From an uncultured Paracoccaceae bacterium (GTDB taxonomy: Bacteria; Pseudomonadota; Alphaproteobacteria; Rhodobacterales; Rhodobacteraceae): a DNA stretch of 64,000 bases. Below are positions 1 to 8,463 of this stretch, one piece after another. The notes under the pieces were generated by a model, which was not told where the DNA came from, did no database searches, and worked only from the letters and a program-made list of their open reading frames with translations. The stretch is from positions 806,001 through 870,000 of the forward strand of contig CATOSU010000002.1 of the NCBI GenBank assembly GCA_951812615.1, written 5' to 3'. Within the stretch, counting starts at the first letter, position 1, and every line of letters begins with the position of its first letter. Both the position numbers and the translations under genes were made by a program.

Positions 1-135
1 CTCATTCGCGACCTCGACGTGCACGAGTTTTTGGAAGATCGACTGAGGATGGACCCTCAGCAGCAACCATGGCCTTCACGATGGATTCAATATGAACCAT
101 CTGAATGGAAAAGTCGACTACTAAGTTCTGGCTAA
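1..135 (+). CDS. C-terminal end of an unidentified protein (partial)
   Basis: An open frame enters from the left edge and stops with TAA at 133-135. It gives 44 residues rich in charged and aromatic residues (PWPSRWIQYEPSEWKSRL). The composition looks like genuine protein, but the fragment is too short to assign a family. It runs opposite to the phage genes to its right, so it may be host or cargo DNA beyond the packaging genes. Moderate to low confidence. Confidence 0.35.
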   Translation, partial: LIRDLDVHEFLEDRLRMDPQQQPWPSRWIQYEPSEWKSRLLSSG

Positions 136-647
136 TTGGGCGTGAGAGAGACGGATACACGCAATATCTGCATGCTCAGTTGGCATTTTTACGTCAAACT
201 CAAGACTTGAGTTGGCCTGTTTACGCGCATTATTTTCAGCAAGCCTATGAATTGAGAAGATAATATAGGGTATTATGGGTATCAAGGTATCGAGTATTGC
301 GGTATCGTGGTGTCGTGGTATCGGGTATGGGGAGCTCGAGGGGGACCCGTATTTTACGACCCGACAGAGTTCAAACGAAAACTTGCCAATCAGCACAGTA
401 AAACTCAATGACTCTATAGGTACCCACTCGTCAGTTCGACCTCGCCGCCGATACTTTGGAATCGGGGTCATAGACAAGAAGAATTCCTTCACTTCGGCAT
501 TCGCTATATCCGGGTAACGCGAGGGCGTACCGCAATAAAGCCCTGTTCGCCCACCGTGATACCCAGAATCCCGAGACGCCGGTCAGCACCGCGTAGAAAC
601 CGGCACGTCGCCCCGGGCGATTGCAGCGAGATCGACGAGACGCGAGG
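136..647. other. Gene-poor 0.5-kb gap at the left end of the phage-like element
   Basis: No convincing gene is seen. The left part is AT-richer than the rest of the window and contains a degenerate ggtatcg repeat. The part from about 520 to 640 reads on the minus strand as two short protein-like stretches in different frames, which suggests a decayed gene, but no family can be named. I looked here for a second copy of the tRNA-Lys 3' end, which would mark the far attachment site, and found none. Confidence 0.4.
278..330 (+). repeat. Degenerate short tandem repeat, unit about ggtatcgt
   Basis: Seven consecutive 7-8 base units follow one another: ggtatcaa, ggtatcga, gtattgc, ggtatcgt, ggtgtcgt, ggtatcg and ggtatgg. 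The array lies in the non-coding gap at the left end of the phage-like region. It could be a protein-binding array or a slipped-strand remnant; no function can be assigned. Confidence 0.5.
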
Positions 648-992
648 TTAGAACGGTGGTTTGCCGTCGTCCACGTAGTTGGTGGGCGGGTTTTCGTCTG
701 CTTCGCGTCTGGAAGTGAACCCGAACTTCTGTGCCATCTGTTCCGGGATATGTTCGTGCAGGTCGAGCGCGAGGGCTATCATAATTGCCCGCTGATCATC
801 CTTGAACTTCTTGTTGTTGGTTTTGACAGGGCGCACACCGCCTCCCAAGCCTTCAAGTAAATCAGTCTGACCGAATTTGTATTCTTTGCGAATTCGCTCA
901 ATGCGGTTGAGCGCAGCCCGTTTACGTCGCGCGTCTTCTTCGGGATCGCCTGTCAGGCCCCAAGGATTAATATGCTTGCTGTCTTCGTCCAT
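648..992 (-). CDS. Hypothetical phage protein, 114 aa
   Basis: A small, charged, soluble protein with no signal peptide or membrane segment. The N-terminal half is basic and helical (DARRKRAALNRIERIRKEYKFG) and the C-terminal tail is rich in Pro and Asn. It is the last gene of the minus-strand packaging run, 39 bases beyond the terminase nuclease gene. Proteins at this position in phages are often small head or packaging accessories, but I recognise no family. The stop is TAA at 648-650. Confidence 0.6.
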   Translation of the reverse strand: MDEDSKHINPWGLTGDPEEDARRKRAALNRIERIRKEYKFGQTDLLEGLGGGVRPVKTNNKKFKDDQRAIMIALALDLHEHIPEQMAQKFGFTSRREADENPPTNYVDDGKPPF

Positions 993-1031
993 CCAGCCAG
1001 CATTGCACGCAATGGTGGTAGCGGCAAGGAT

Positions 1032-1751
1032 TCACGCCCAGCCGTGCAACCGATACGAGCCACCAGTGAAGGTGTCGAGGTGCGTTGCAGAAAGATATGC
1101 AAGAGCCGTTGCAATTGCGCGGTCAGCATGGTGGCCCTTACCACCGCCCTGCAACACGAGGTTGCCCGCCGATGTGGAGGCCAACTCGAAAGACGCGATC
1201 TCGTTGAGCAGGTCTTGTTTTCCGTCGAGGTCATGCGCGACAGTCAAAGCACCCGTTTCAAGACCAACGGCCATGTTTTCCAAAAGTAGGGTCTTGGCAC
1301 ACGAAACGTCTTTGCCTTTGCGAGTCAGATTTGACCCAGCGGTCATGACAACGGCGTGGTGTTCAATGCCTGCATTGTCCAGCGTCGATGAAAACGGCGC
1401 GCCAAGGCCGGACGCGTCGATTGCAAGTGACCATTGCGGAATCTGGTTCAGGCGCTTTGCCAAGAAATCGGCAAGGTCCGTATAGGAGTAAAGCTGGATC
1501 GTTTCTTGGAAGACAACCGTGCAGAGGCGTGGGCCTAATTCCTGCTCGAACCCACGGCCCGTGAACTGCGGGTAGCAAGAGTCCCTGACCACTACAATGG
1601 CCGATGGGTCATTGCGTCCAAGGTCCATGCCGACATGGTGACGGACCCAGCCGTGAACAACCGTTCCATAGGCTGCGGGATCGGCATTTGATGGCAGTAC
1701 AACCCGCCCGTTTTTAAGGTGTTCGTACTTTGATGGGTTGTCAGGGGTCAT
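1032..1751 (-). CDS. Terminase large subunit, nuclease half (split TerL)
   Basis: This 239-aa protein corresponds to the C-terminal RNase H-like nuclease domain of a phage large terminase, which cuts concatemeric DNA during packaging. The first metal-binding strand appears as HVGMDLGRNDPSAIVVV. Later acidic positions include LAIDASGLG and a C-terminal HHADRAIATALA stretch typical of the final metal ligand. The ATG at 1749-1751 overlaps the stop of the ATPase gene as ATGA, so the two halves are probably translated by coupling. A longer open frame reaches upstream to 1964, but that part is the ATPase gene read out of frame. The separation from the ATPase domain is unusual. Confidence 0.75.
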   Translation of the reverse strand: MTPDNPSKYEHLKNGRVVLPSNADPAAYGTVVHGWVRHHVGMDLGRNDPSAIVVVRDSCYPQFTGRGFEQELGPRLCTVVFQETIQLYSYTDLADFLAKRLNQIPQWSLAIDASGLGAPFSSTLDNAGIEHHAVVMTAGSNLTRKGKDVSCAKTLLLENMAVGLETGALTVAHDLDGKQDLLNEIASFELASTSAGNLVLQGGGKGHHADRAIATALAYLSATHLDTFTGGSYRLHGWA

Positions 1752-2524
1752 GTGATTTCCAATGCTTGGACGTTCTTGTTGGACACGTTTTCGAGCGTCT
1801 CCCACGAGATTAGGGGCGTACCGGAGCCGACAAATTCGCACAGGTGTTCGCGCCGGAATGTGGTGTCGGACATCGTAGCCTTGTCGAAAGCGACCTGAGC
1901 CGCGCGGCGCGGAATGTCGATGGACCGCGCCGTGATGCGCTTCACCTGTTTGTTGCTTGTCCAAGTCTCGTAGAAATACCCCTGACGCATGTTCGGGGTA
2001 GACAGCAGGAAGATGCGGCCTGTTTCGCGCCTCATTGGGAAGAAGGCTGTCAGCGCATCGTCATCCAAGAAACATGCCTCGTCCGCAATGATCGTGTCTG
2101 CGGTCATGCCGCGCGCTTGATCGGTTGCCGGGACAACTATGATCCGTCCACCGTGTGATGGGTGTGCCTCAAGCTCTGTTTGCGTCTGGCGCACGATTGG
2201 CGGACAGAATGGATCGGTGTTTTTGAATTCCAGAATGCGCCGGAACAACTCGGTCGATTGCCGAAGGCTCGGCGCGGTCAGGATCACCGTTTTGCCGACC
2301 GAGAAATCGTCATACCCAAGGCCACCCGCAGATGTCGATTTGCCCGACTGCCGACCACACAGGGCGAGGACCATTCGGTCTTCCTCGTTTAAACGCGGAT
2401 CGGTTTGCAGGAGCGTTTGCTGCCAAGGGTCAGGTTCGCCAATCGCAAGGCGGAACCGCTCGACGGGATCAAGGCTGACCGTCAACCCTTGCAGGAAAGA
2501 AAGCAATTGTGGGTCGTGCATCAT
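1748..2524 (-). CDS. Terminase large subunit, ATPase half (split TerL)
   Basis: The 258-aa packaging motor ATPase domain. Walker A is CGRQSGKST near residues 57-65. Walker B with the catalytic acid is DTIIADEACF, and a coupling motif follows as FLLSTPN. The protein ends shortly after the ATPase core (FRREHLCEFVGSG), where one-piece TerL proteins continue into the nuclease. That nuclease is encoded by the next gene, overlapping by ATGA. Its own start overlaps the stop of a 64-aa gene in the same way. Family assignment is secure; whether the split enzyme works is not known. Confidence 0.8.
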   Translation of the reverse strand: MMHDPQLLSFLQGLTVSLDPVERFRLAIGEPDPWQQTLLQTDPRLNEEDRMVLALCGRQSGKSTSAGGLGYDDFSVGKTVILTAPSLRQSTELFRRILEFKNTDPFCPPIVRQTQTELEAHPSHGGRIIVVPATDQARGMTADTIIADEACFLDDDALTAFFPMRRETGRIFLLSTPNMRQGYFYETWTSNKQVKRITARSIDIPRRAAQVAFDKATMSDTTFRREHLCEFVGSGTPLISWETLENVSNKNVQALEIT

Positions 2525-2715
2525 GAACGGTCGGGCTGGCCGGGCCAGCGTGTTGCGGGTTTCAGCATGTTCCGCGCGGCCAATTCGGAGAGGAGTTGGA
2601 CGATAACGGGTGACGCGTTTTTCATCGCATCACGCACGGCACTTGGGCTTTCAAGGTCGGTGTTCTCAAGCCGATTGACGATCTCGACGGATAGTTTTGC
2701 GCTACGCGTCGGCAT
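2521..2715 (-). CDS. Small phage protein, 64 aa
   Basis: A 64-residue soluble protein between the terminase small-subunit-like gene and the TerL ATPase gene. It overlaps the first by TAATG and the second by ATGA. The sequence is mostly helical (LSVEIVNRLENTDLESPSA, then IVQLLSELAARNML). The overlaps on both sides argue that it is a real gene. It could be a terminase accessory factor; no family is recognised. Confidence 0.6.
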   Translation of the reverse strand: MPTRSAKLSVEIVNRLENTDLESPSAVRDAMKNASPVIVQLLSELAARNMLKPATRWPGQPDRS

Positions 2716-3302
2716 TACGCGGGCCTCCGGTCATCGACAAGGACGGGTTCTTTGATGACCCCCATAGCGTCCATCTCGTTTAGGAATTCGTGCTTGGCGG
2801 CTGGGTGGTTGTTGAGCACTTTCAGGATGATCTGACGAAGCTGGATAAATTGCGGGCTTTCGTTCAGGTTCAGATGGATATCCATTTTTTTATTGAGCTT
2901 GCCGTGGAGATCAGCCAGCGACATGAGGCTCTGGCGCAACTCTTTCAGCGCGCCCAATTGCATCACGCGATCTTCGTCGCCCTTTGCGCCTTCAAGCAGG
3001 CTTTTGAGTTCGCGCAGAACCCACTTCAAATCCTTGTCGGTGTCCTCGCCAAACTCGTTGACAATAGCCGCGTGCTGCATCGCTGTTTTGACTTTGGCGT
3101 CATGCATTGCGGTCGCGAGGATCGCGAGTTTGTCTCCTTCGGGAAGTTGCGAAATGTACCGCGCAACCGAAGTGTCCGACATGCCAAGGTCTTTGCCCGC
3201 CTGGAACATCGACATGCGCCCGAGAACGATCTCGCGGGTGTAATGCTCCCGTTTTGCGTCCGGGAGCATCATCATTTTATGGGGGCGTTTTCCCTGAGTC
3301 AT
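2715..3302 (-). CDS. Probable terminase small subunit / DNA-recognition protein, 195 aa
   Basis: The N-terminal 60 residues form a probable helix-turn-helix (LGMSDTSVARYISQL). They are followed by long charged helices (KDLKWVLRELKSLLEGAKGD) that could support oligomerisation. This layout and the position two genes before the TerL ATPase match phage small terminases, which bind the packaging site and load TerL. Its start overlaps the stop of the upstream coiled-coil gene (ATGA). The assignment rests on architecture and context rather than a clear family signature. Confidence 0.55.
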   Translation of the reverse strand: MTQGKRPHKMMMLPDAKREHYTREIVLGRMSMFQAGKDLGMSDTSVARYISQLPEGDKLAILATAMHDAKVKTAMQHAAIVNEFGEDTDKDLKWVLRELKSLLEGAKGDEDRVMQLGALKELRQSLMSLADLHGKLNKKMDIHLNLNESPQFIQLRQIILKVLNNHPAAKHEFLNEMDAMGVIKEPVLVDDRRPA

Positions 3303-3709
3303 TCGTCTGCAACGATCTCAAGCGGCACGCCCTCTTTCTCGGCCAGCGCTTTTGCATCGCGATAGGCTGAAACGCTGCGTGCGTTCGAGCGCGTGATCTT
3401 GATGGCATCACCGGCCTTGCGGCCTTGGTACATGTTGTTTCCATCAAGACGGGCAATACGCTGCTTGTCGGCGGCGTCGATCAAGGCTTTTGTTTGGGTG
3501 GCGAGGGCTGCCGATGCCTTGCCAACCTCCTCAATCTCCGCGTCTTTTTTCATGGTTGTGAGCTTGTCCAAAAGCTCATCATTTTTGTCCTTGAGGCCCT
3601 TAACTTGGGTCTCAACCTGTTCGGTAAGCTGGGGAATGATCGCTTCTGCGATCTTGGGCGCAAGGGCTGCAATCAGCGCAGCTGCTTGCTTGTCGTTATC
3701 GTCGGCCAT
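3299..3709 (-). CDS. Coiled-coil phage protein, 136 aa
   Basis: A soluble, highly helical protein. Residues about 15-60 are charged heptad-like sequence (LTEQVETQVKGLKDKNDELL) and the C-terminus ends VPLEIVADE. There is no signal peptide or membrane segment. It sits between the winged-helix-like gene and the small-terminase-like gene. Coiled-coil proteins here can be scaffolds or packaging accessories, but no capsid gene is visible in the window, so no role is assigned. Confidence 0.55.
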   Translation of the reverse strand: MADDNDKQAAALIAALAPKIAEAIIPQLTEQVETQVKGLKDKNDELLDKLTTMKKDAEIEEVGKASAALATQTKALIDAADKQRIARLDGNNMYQGRKAGDAIKITRSNARSVSAYRDAKALAEKEGVPLEIVADE

Positions 3710-3811
3710 TTCTGGTTTCCTTGTGATTGGGACGGATTATGCCCAATCCGCCCCGTTTCATCACAAGGAGCAGAAGGGCCTAACCCGATTGCTATGGAAT
3801 GATTTTCGGTG

Positions 3812-4453
3812 CTATCCGAGGGTCGCTGCAACCGCAGTTTCAGGTACAGAAACAAGAAGATAGGTGTTGTCATTGTTCGCCACTTCGCCCTTCGCGATGG
3901 CGTTGCGAAGCACCTCGCGGATTGTGGTGTCAGACACGTCGCCTTGGGTTTCTATGATCAAATCTTTGAAGGTGCGGGGCTTCGTCAGGAGCGGCATGAT
4001 ATGGCGGCGCACGTCGGCGTAGCGGGAAATTGCGTGTCGCGGTCGAGGCTGGGGTTTGGGTGTTGGCGTTGACTTCCGGCGTTTCGACCGAGATTGCTCT
4101 TGCACCCATAGCGCGCGGGCTTGCGCGACTTGGGTCAGTTCGCGCCGCCCGTCATATGTGGCAAGAGCCGTGCTGTCGCCTTCCAGAACTTGAATGACCC
4201 GAGCGCGCACGTCGTCACCATCGAAACCGATAGCGTCACATAGATCATTGCGCCGCTTTGCCCATGCACCCGACTTTTGGGTCAAAAACGATAGCGCATC
4301 GGCCTTCGCCTGCTGAGCTTCCTCTTTGGTCGACGTCAATCCCACAGGGCCAAACAGATCGAGAATGGCACGGGACAAGACCGAGAAGATCAGGAGTTCC
4401 TCGGGCAAGGTTCGAGCATGATGAATGCCGTGGTCGGGATCGGTTGGCATCAT
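3812..4453 (-). CDS. Hypothetical phage protein with C-terminal winged-helix-like segment, 213 aa
   Basis: The N-terminal two thirds are helical and charged. A basic Pro-rich linker (RSKRRKSTPTPKPQPRPR) leads to a C-terminal segment of about 65 residues (RRHIMPLLTKPRTFKDLII, then SDTTIREVLRNAIAKGEV) that looks like a winged helix. It may bind DNA. The gene overlaps the portal gene stop by ATGA, with two adjacent ATG codons (4453 and 4450) as possible starts. Function unknown. Confidence 0.55.
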   Translation of the reverse strand: MMPTDPDHGIHHARTLPEELLIFSVLSRAILDLFGPVGLTSTKEEAQQAKADALSFLTQKSGAWAKRRNDLCDAIGFDGDDVRARVIQVLEGDSTALATYDGRRELTQVAQARALWVQEQSRSKRRKSTPTPKPQPRPRHAISRYADVRRHIMPLLTKPRTFKDLIIETQGDVSDTTIREVLRNAIAKGEVANNDNTYLLVSVPETAVAATLG

Positions 4454-5844
4454 ACGTTTCCAGCTTGTGGCAATGTGGAAAACGGCAGCACGTTTTCGTC
4501 TTCTTCGATCAGATCGCGCTCGTCATCCAAGGCGCGATTGACGTCCATCAACTCGCCCTTCTTCAAGTTCATCAGGAGCGTGTCATGCGAGATCGCACCA
4601 GCCTGCCACGCCTTGATCAAGGCGGTCAGGACCGCCGGGTCCATCTGGGCCGTGATGAAGTCGCGATGCAGTTTCAGGGAGACTTGATCTTGGGTGCCTG
4701 TTTGCGTCCATTCGGCGGCAAGGCGCAGCAGTTTGACAATCGCTGCTTCGACCATTTTTACGGACGAATGCAGCAGGGATAGTTCGCTGCGCGTGCGCAA
4801 TTTCGCAGTGTCAGTCGTCTCGTTGCGCCCCTTGCCATCGTAGACCATGCGCGCTCCCAATGTTGCCATCTGAGCGGTCAAATCGTCCAAGGCTGTCTTT
4901 TGGGCGGCGATGCCTGCGCCGGTAAATTCCAACATGCCTGCGGTCGCGCCTTGTGGCAAAACCCAGAACGCACCCGAGCCGATTTGCCTTGGCATGTTCT
5001 TTTCGTTGAGCGAACCGGCCACCCAAGGCGTCGGTTGCGAGGTCAAATATAGGCTCCAGTAGTAATCGGCACTGACGCGCCAATGGGCCAGATTGACGTT
5101 GACGAGATCAAGGAACGGCGGCTTCTCAACATCGGCTTTCAGATTATAGGGGCTGACAACGACCGCCGGAATGTCAAACAGCGGCGCACCGTCAATTGTC
5201 GGCACGATGTCTTCGCCGACCTGAACTTCCGCAGTGGTCGCGATCTCCGGGCCGTTGCGTTTGCGCGAAACATGGTAGCGGCGGACGGTATAGGCAGGTT
5301 CGAGGGTCAGAAGGAGGTGTTGTTCAACGCCATCGTCAAGATCGTCATTGTCTTCGTGCAAACGCAGTCGCGTCAATTTTTGACGGCCACCAACCAGTTC
5401 CTCTTTCCAGTCCAGAATCGATTCCGCGTTGAACGTCGAAATGAACGAGGCCGAACCCGGAGCCGCGCCGTCAGTCGGGTAGTCGAGAACCATCGCGTAA
5501 CGGCCAATGGACAGGACTTCGCGCAGCGTGTCTTCCAGAAGAACGTCGAGGCTGTGCCCCTCGAATGTCGCGGCATCGCGCATCGACTTGATCCGATCAG
5601 GCAATTCCAGAATTGGCGCGTTGCGCGTGACAGAGCCCACCATGCCCCGGAGCGTGCGCTCGGCAACGGCGTAGAATGACGATCCTTGGACGTATCGGTT
5701 GTATTGCGTGGAAGTCATGCCCTCGGGCTGTGGAAGGTATTGGGAGCCCGCATTTTTGAGCCGGTCTTCGCCCGCAATCACATCGCGGATTTTGTCGTAA
5801 GCCTGCCGTTGCTCCTGATAGGTGCGATGGTTGATCTTTGTCAT
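4450..5844 (-). CDS. Phage portal-like protein, DUF4055 type, 464 aa
   Basis: The N-terminal region matches the DUF4055 portal-like family, with a conserved Tyr-Leu-Pro-x-Pro-x-Gly-Met-Thr stretch (QYLPQPEGMTSTQYNRY) and an aromatic segment leading into RTLRGMVGSV. Family members are about 450-480 residues, so this one is full length. Portals form the ring at the capsid vertex through which TerL pumps DNA. I chose the ATG at 5842-5844 because it overlaps the upstream stop (ATGA); an in-frame ATG at 5871 would add nine residues. It is the most distinctive structural-type gene of the element. Confidence 0.75.
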   Translation of the reverse strand: MTKINHRTYQEQRQAYDKIRDVIAGEDRLKNAGSQYLPQPEGMTSTQYNRYVQGSSFYAVAERTLRGMVGSVTRNAPILELPDRIKSMRDAATFEGHSLDVLLEDTLREVLSIGRYAMVLDYPTDGAAPGSASFISTFNAESILDWKEELVGGRQKLTRLRLHEDNDDLDDGVEQHLLLTLEPAYTVRRYHVSRKRNGPEIATTAEVQVGEDIVPTIDGAPLFDIPAVVVSPYNLKADVEKPPFLDLVNVNLAHWRVSADYYWSLYLTSQPTPWVAGSLNEKNMPRQIGSGAFWVLPQGATAGMLEFTGAGIAAQKTALDDLTAQMATLGARMVYDGKGRNETTDTAKLRTRSELSLLHSSVKMVEAAIVKLLRLAAEWTQTGTQDQVSLKLHRDFITAQMDPAVLTALIKAWQAGAISHDTLLMNLKKGELMDVNRALDDERDLIEEDENVLPFSTLPQAGNV

Positions 5845-6116
5845 TCGATGCCCCTCACGATGAATTGCCATGGAATGTCAAAGTGCGATGTGTTGGCGAC
5901 ATTGCGGACGCGGACGCCTGCCTCGGTTCGATCCGCAAGGACGCCCATGAGTTCGACGCGCGGGTGCAGATCGTCTGCTTTGGCCGCTGCAACGATCAGG
6001 TTGCGCAGGTCTTCTTCGGCGATGGGCAGGTCCAGATGGTACGCCGTGTGGATGTCTTCGGCGAAGAGGAGCGAACCTTGGGGTGTCGACTTGATGGCGA
6101 CGGTTTTGATGGGCAT
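5841..6116 (-). CDS. Hypothetical phage protein, 91 aa
   Basis: A small soluble protein (MPIKTVAIKSTPQGSLLF...) that looks like a compact alpha/beta fold. It starts the uninterrupted packaging operon and overlaps the portal gene by ATGA. The start is ATG at 6114-6116, next to the 0.9-kb non-coding stretch that probably holds the operon promoter. No family is recognised. Confidence 0.6.
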   Translation of the reverse strand: MPIKTVAIKSTPQGSLLFAEDIHTAYHLDLPIAEEDLRNLIVAAAKADDLHPRVELMGVLADRTEAGVRVRNVANTSHFDIPWQFIVRGIE

Positions 6117-7064
6117 TCGATTGCTTTCTCTGTTTGGTGGCAGCGGGCCATAGGTGTGCAGAACATTTATAGAACAGGGCGAACGGCTGGCGTTACCGAG
6201 ATAAGAAGGTAGCGGCCGGGAAAAGCAGGTGGCGAAGGGTGGTGTTGTGATCCTTGCAGAGCGCGTCAGAGAAGGCGGTTATGGGGCATCGGGCATGATG
6301 TGGTAGGGCGCATGGGCAAGAACGCCTTGCTTGCGCGGTTTCGCTGCGGCTTTGATGCGATTGCGGGGTACAGAGTATTTGTGCCGTGCGGGCGCGGTGG
6401 GGAAATCGTGGAATTGTAATCTTCTAAATGACCCCGGGGGCGAGGATCACTGTCAGAGAAAGGGGGTGGTCGGGCGAATTACCTTGCAAAACCTGTGATG
6501 CGCCGTGCGTTACAAGGATCATGATCAGCATTATGCTTTTAGATCAATGATTTGACCGCGTAGACATACCTACTACTGATCAGTTGGTCTTGGAAATTAC
6601 CTTCAGGGGACGTTCTTCTGCGGAGTGTCAGGGACGCTATCAAACAGGAAGACAGCTTGACTAACGTGTGCGCACGCGCGCGAATGACCAAAACAAAAAG
6701 CGAGTGATCATACACCCTGCACAAAAAAATGCTTACGCTGCAAAACGTTACTTCATTCTTGCACCATCACCCTGCACACGCCCTGCACGTCCTACAACAC
6801 GCTAACCACTTGTTTCACTGACGACCCTGCATGGTCTGCACGATCTACACGGATTAAAAACGAAAACGCCTTGCTGCAACAACAATGGAAAATTGCGCCA
6901 CTGTTGTCGTTTCACGCGCACGCACACACACGCGCACGAATTGACGGTTTGAAAGCTTCGGACCCATAACTCATTTGCCACCACCTGCCATATCAGTCGG
7001 ATCCCGCCGCCCGCTGCCCGTATGATGCCACGCATCAACACCGCAACCGAAAGGACCCGACCTG
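6117..7064. other. Long non-coding control region of the phage-like element
   Basis: Nearly 950 bases separate the packaging operon from the regulatory genes. Weak short frames on the minus strand lack convincing starts or composition. The stretch contains CCCTGCA repeats (annotated separately), short CACG/GCGC simple-sequence runs near 6671-6683 and 6911-6940, and TTACAAGG near 6509-6516, which also forms the arms of the inverted repeat upstream of the integrase. I read it as a control or replication region; promoter positions cannot be fixed by eye. Confidence 0.5.
6715..6832 (+). repeat. Four CCCTGCA(C/T) repeats spaced in multiples of 11 bp
   Basis: CCCTGCAC occurs at 6715, 6770 and 6781, and CCCTGCAT at 6825. 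Start-to-start distances are 55, 11 and 44 bases, all multiples of 11. The sites would therefore lie on roughly one face of the helix. This is the pattern of an operator or initiator array bound by a multimeric protein. On the minus strand, the direction of the packaging genes, the motif reads GTGCAGGG. Confidence 0.6.
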
Positions 7065-7241
7065 ATGCCCTTCGACTTTCCGCCTACTGTCCACCCGCGC
7101 CTGATCAATCGTCTCGCCCGTGCGAACGCACTGAACGACCCGGCAACTTGTTCTCAATGGCTGCGGGATCGTGTTGGGCGCACAGAACGCCGTCAAATCC
7201 TGATGGAGCTTTTCCCTACCGTCGGCGCAATCGCCGCATGA
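7065..7241 (+). CDS. Small basic protein, 58 aa
   Basis: An ATG at 7065 is preceded by an AAAGGA ribosome-binding motif and opens a 58-codon frame. The product begins MPFDFPPTVHPRLINRLARA and contains QWLRDRVGRTERRQILMELF. The composition looks like real protein and the gene is the only plus-strand candidate in the element. Its last 26 bases overlap, tail to tail, the end of the large minus-strand gene. It could be a small antirepressor or regulator; nothing firm can be said about function. Confidence 0.45.
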   Translation: MPFDFPPTVHPRLINRLARANALNDPATCSQWLRDRVGRTERRQILMELFPTVGAIAA

Positions 7242-8463
7242 ACGCCATTTTGCGGCGAGCGACTTCTCGTTGCTCGTCAGCAGCCGCTTCGTCGTCAATC
7301 TCGTTCAAATGCCGCTGCACACGTTCAACGACTTCCTCTAACGGCGGGCCATCAGGATAATCCTCCTGATTAAGCCACTCACCATTAAACGTCGATTTAG
7401 GATTCTCATCCCACGTCTTCCGCCACGCCGTCATGATACGTTCTATCTCTTCATCAAGGCGCGCCTCGAATTCCGCTCGAGTTTCGAGCTTCCGCTCAAT
7501 CCCTGTCATGAACAGGTCACGCTCTGACTGCGTAGTGTTCCGCCACTCACCTTTGTCCTCGGTCTGTATAAACGGCTCTATATCTTCGACCGCATACCGA
7601 TCCCCTGTCCAATAGAAGCCAACCTTGTGCTTGACCTTGCACGTTTCAGGAGTTGCCCCTGCCCATTTCGGCGGAAATTCAAACTGCCCAATCTCGATGC
7701 CTTCAAATTCGGCGCCGTTCCAAGGTTCGATAGGCTCCGAGAAATGCGAGTCAATGGGCACCGCTTTGGGCCGTGAATACGTTAATGTTGCTTTCTCGAC
7801 ATTGGGCAGCGTCAGGGTTGCATCTGCGAGCGCCCATGCCATGCCGATTTCCTCATCTGACCGCCCGTGCAGCCCTGCATTGCCGACACGACGACGAAAT
7901 GAATTCAACTGACCGTCGCCCCACCCGGCGATACGATGCTGACCATCTTCGAGAATCCAATGCTGAAACTCAGGATCTTCATCCGATTCTAAGGCACGTA
8001 CAAGCGCGCGATCTTCTTTGAACTGATCACATGCCGACTTGAGGCGACTCCGCCATTCACTAAGGCGCTCTTGCGCGAATACGGCGTCCTGCTCTTTTAG
8101 CGGATGTGTCCCCATGCGTTCGAACCGCGACCAAGGAATTGCTTTCTTGAGCTTAAGGGTTTTGTACCACCACGACAAAGGTGCGTAGTCGGTTAGTGCG
8201 TCGATCCGTTTTGGCGGCTTGCACCATGCCCAAGGATCGCTGCGTAGTTCGTCGAATAACGCCTCCATGGCATTCGCGACAGGTTCAACGATTGGCATTC
8301 CACTGAGTGCTCTCGAAACAGTGCTCTTGTTGATGGGACCTGTCATGCCATCTAGGCGCTCCCAATTCGCGGCAAACCACGCCTCGACACGCTTGTTGCC
8401 GAGGAGGAATTGCTTGATGGCGTCGCCTTCCAAAAATACGGCGCTGTCTGCTTTGCTAACCAT
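7216..8463 (-). CDS. Element-encoded HTH-containing protein, 415 aa, unknown function
   Basis: The N-terminal 80 residues contain a probable helix-turn-helix (GPINKSTVSRALSGMPIVEP). It is followed by a long charged region with several Trp-rich segments (PLSWWYKTLKLKKAIPWSRF) and an acidic/basic helical tail. I prefer the ATG at 8461-8463: it overlaps the AlpA-like stop as TGATG and has a GGGAG motif 8 bases upstream. An in-frame ATG at 8484 would add seven residues. Its place next to the AlpA-like and integrase genes suggests a regulatory or replication role, but I do not recognise the family. Confidence 0.6.
   Translation of the reverse strand: MVSKADSAVFLEGDAIKQFLLGNKRVEAWFAANWERLDGMTGPINKSTVSRALSGMPIVEPVANAMEALFDELRSDPWAWCKPPKRIDALTDYAPLSWWYKTLKLKKAIPWSRFERMGTHPLKEQDAVFAQERLSEWRSRLKSACDQFKEDRALVRALESDEDPEFQHWILEDGQHRIAGWGDGQLNSFRRRVGNAGLHGRSDEEIGMAWALADATLTLPNVEKATLTYSRPKAVPIDSHFSEPIEPWNGAEFEGIEIGQFEFPPKWAGATPETCKVKHKVGFYWTGDRYAVEDIEPFIQTEDKGEWRNTTQSERDLFMTGIERKLETRAEFEARLDEEIERIMTAWRKTWDENPKSTFNGEWLNQEDYPDGPPLEEVVERVQRHLNEIDDEAAADEQREVARRKMAFMRRLRRR

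Noticed and set aside
121..492. A 123-codon open frame on the minus strand in the left gap
   Set aside because: It lacks a ribosome-binding site, its composition is poor, and it runs across the degenerate ggtatcg repeat; I treat it as chance.
1..650. A left attachment site copied from the tRNA-Lys 3' end
   Set aside because: No match to the terminal part of the tRNA gene was found by eye on either strand.
6715..6832. A plasmid-type iteron origin
   Set aside because: The repeats are only 7-8 bases, few, and no replication initiator is recognised; I keep them only as a phased binding array.
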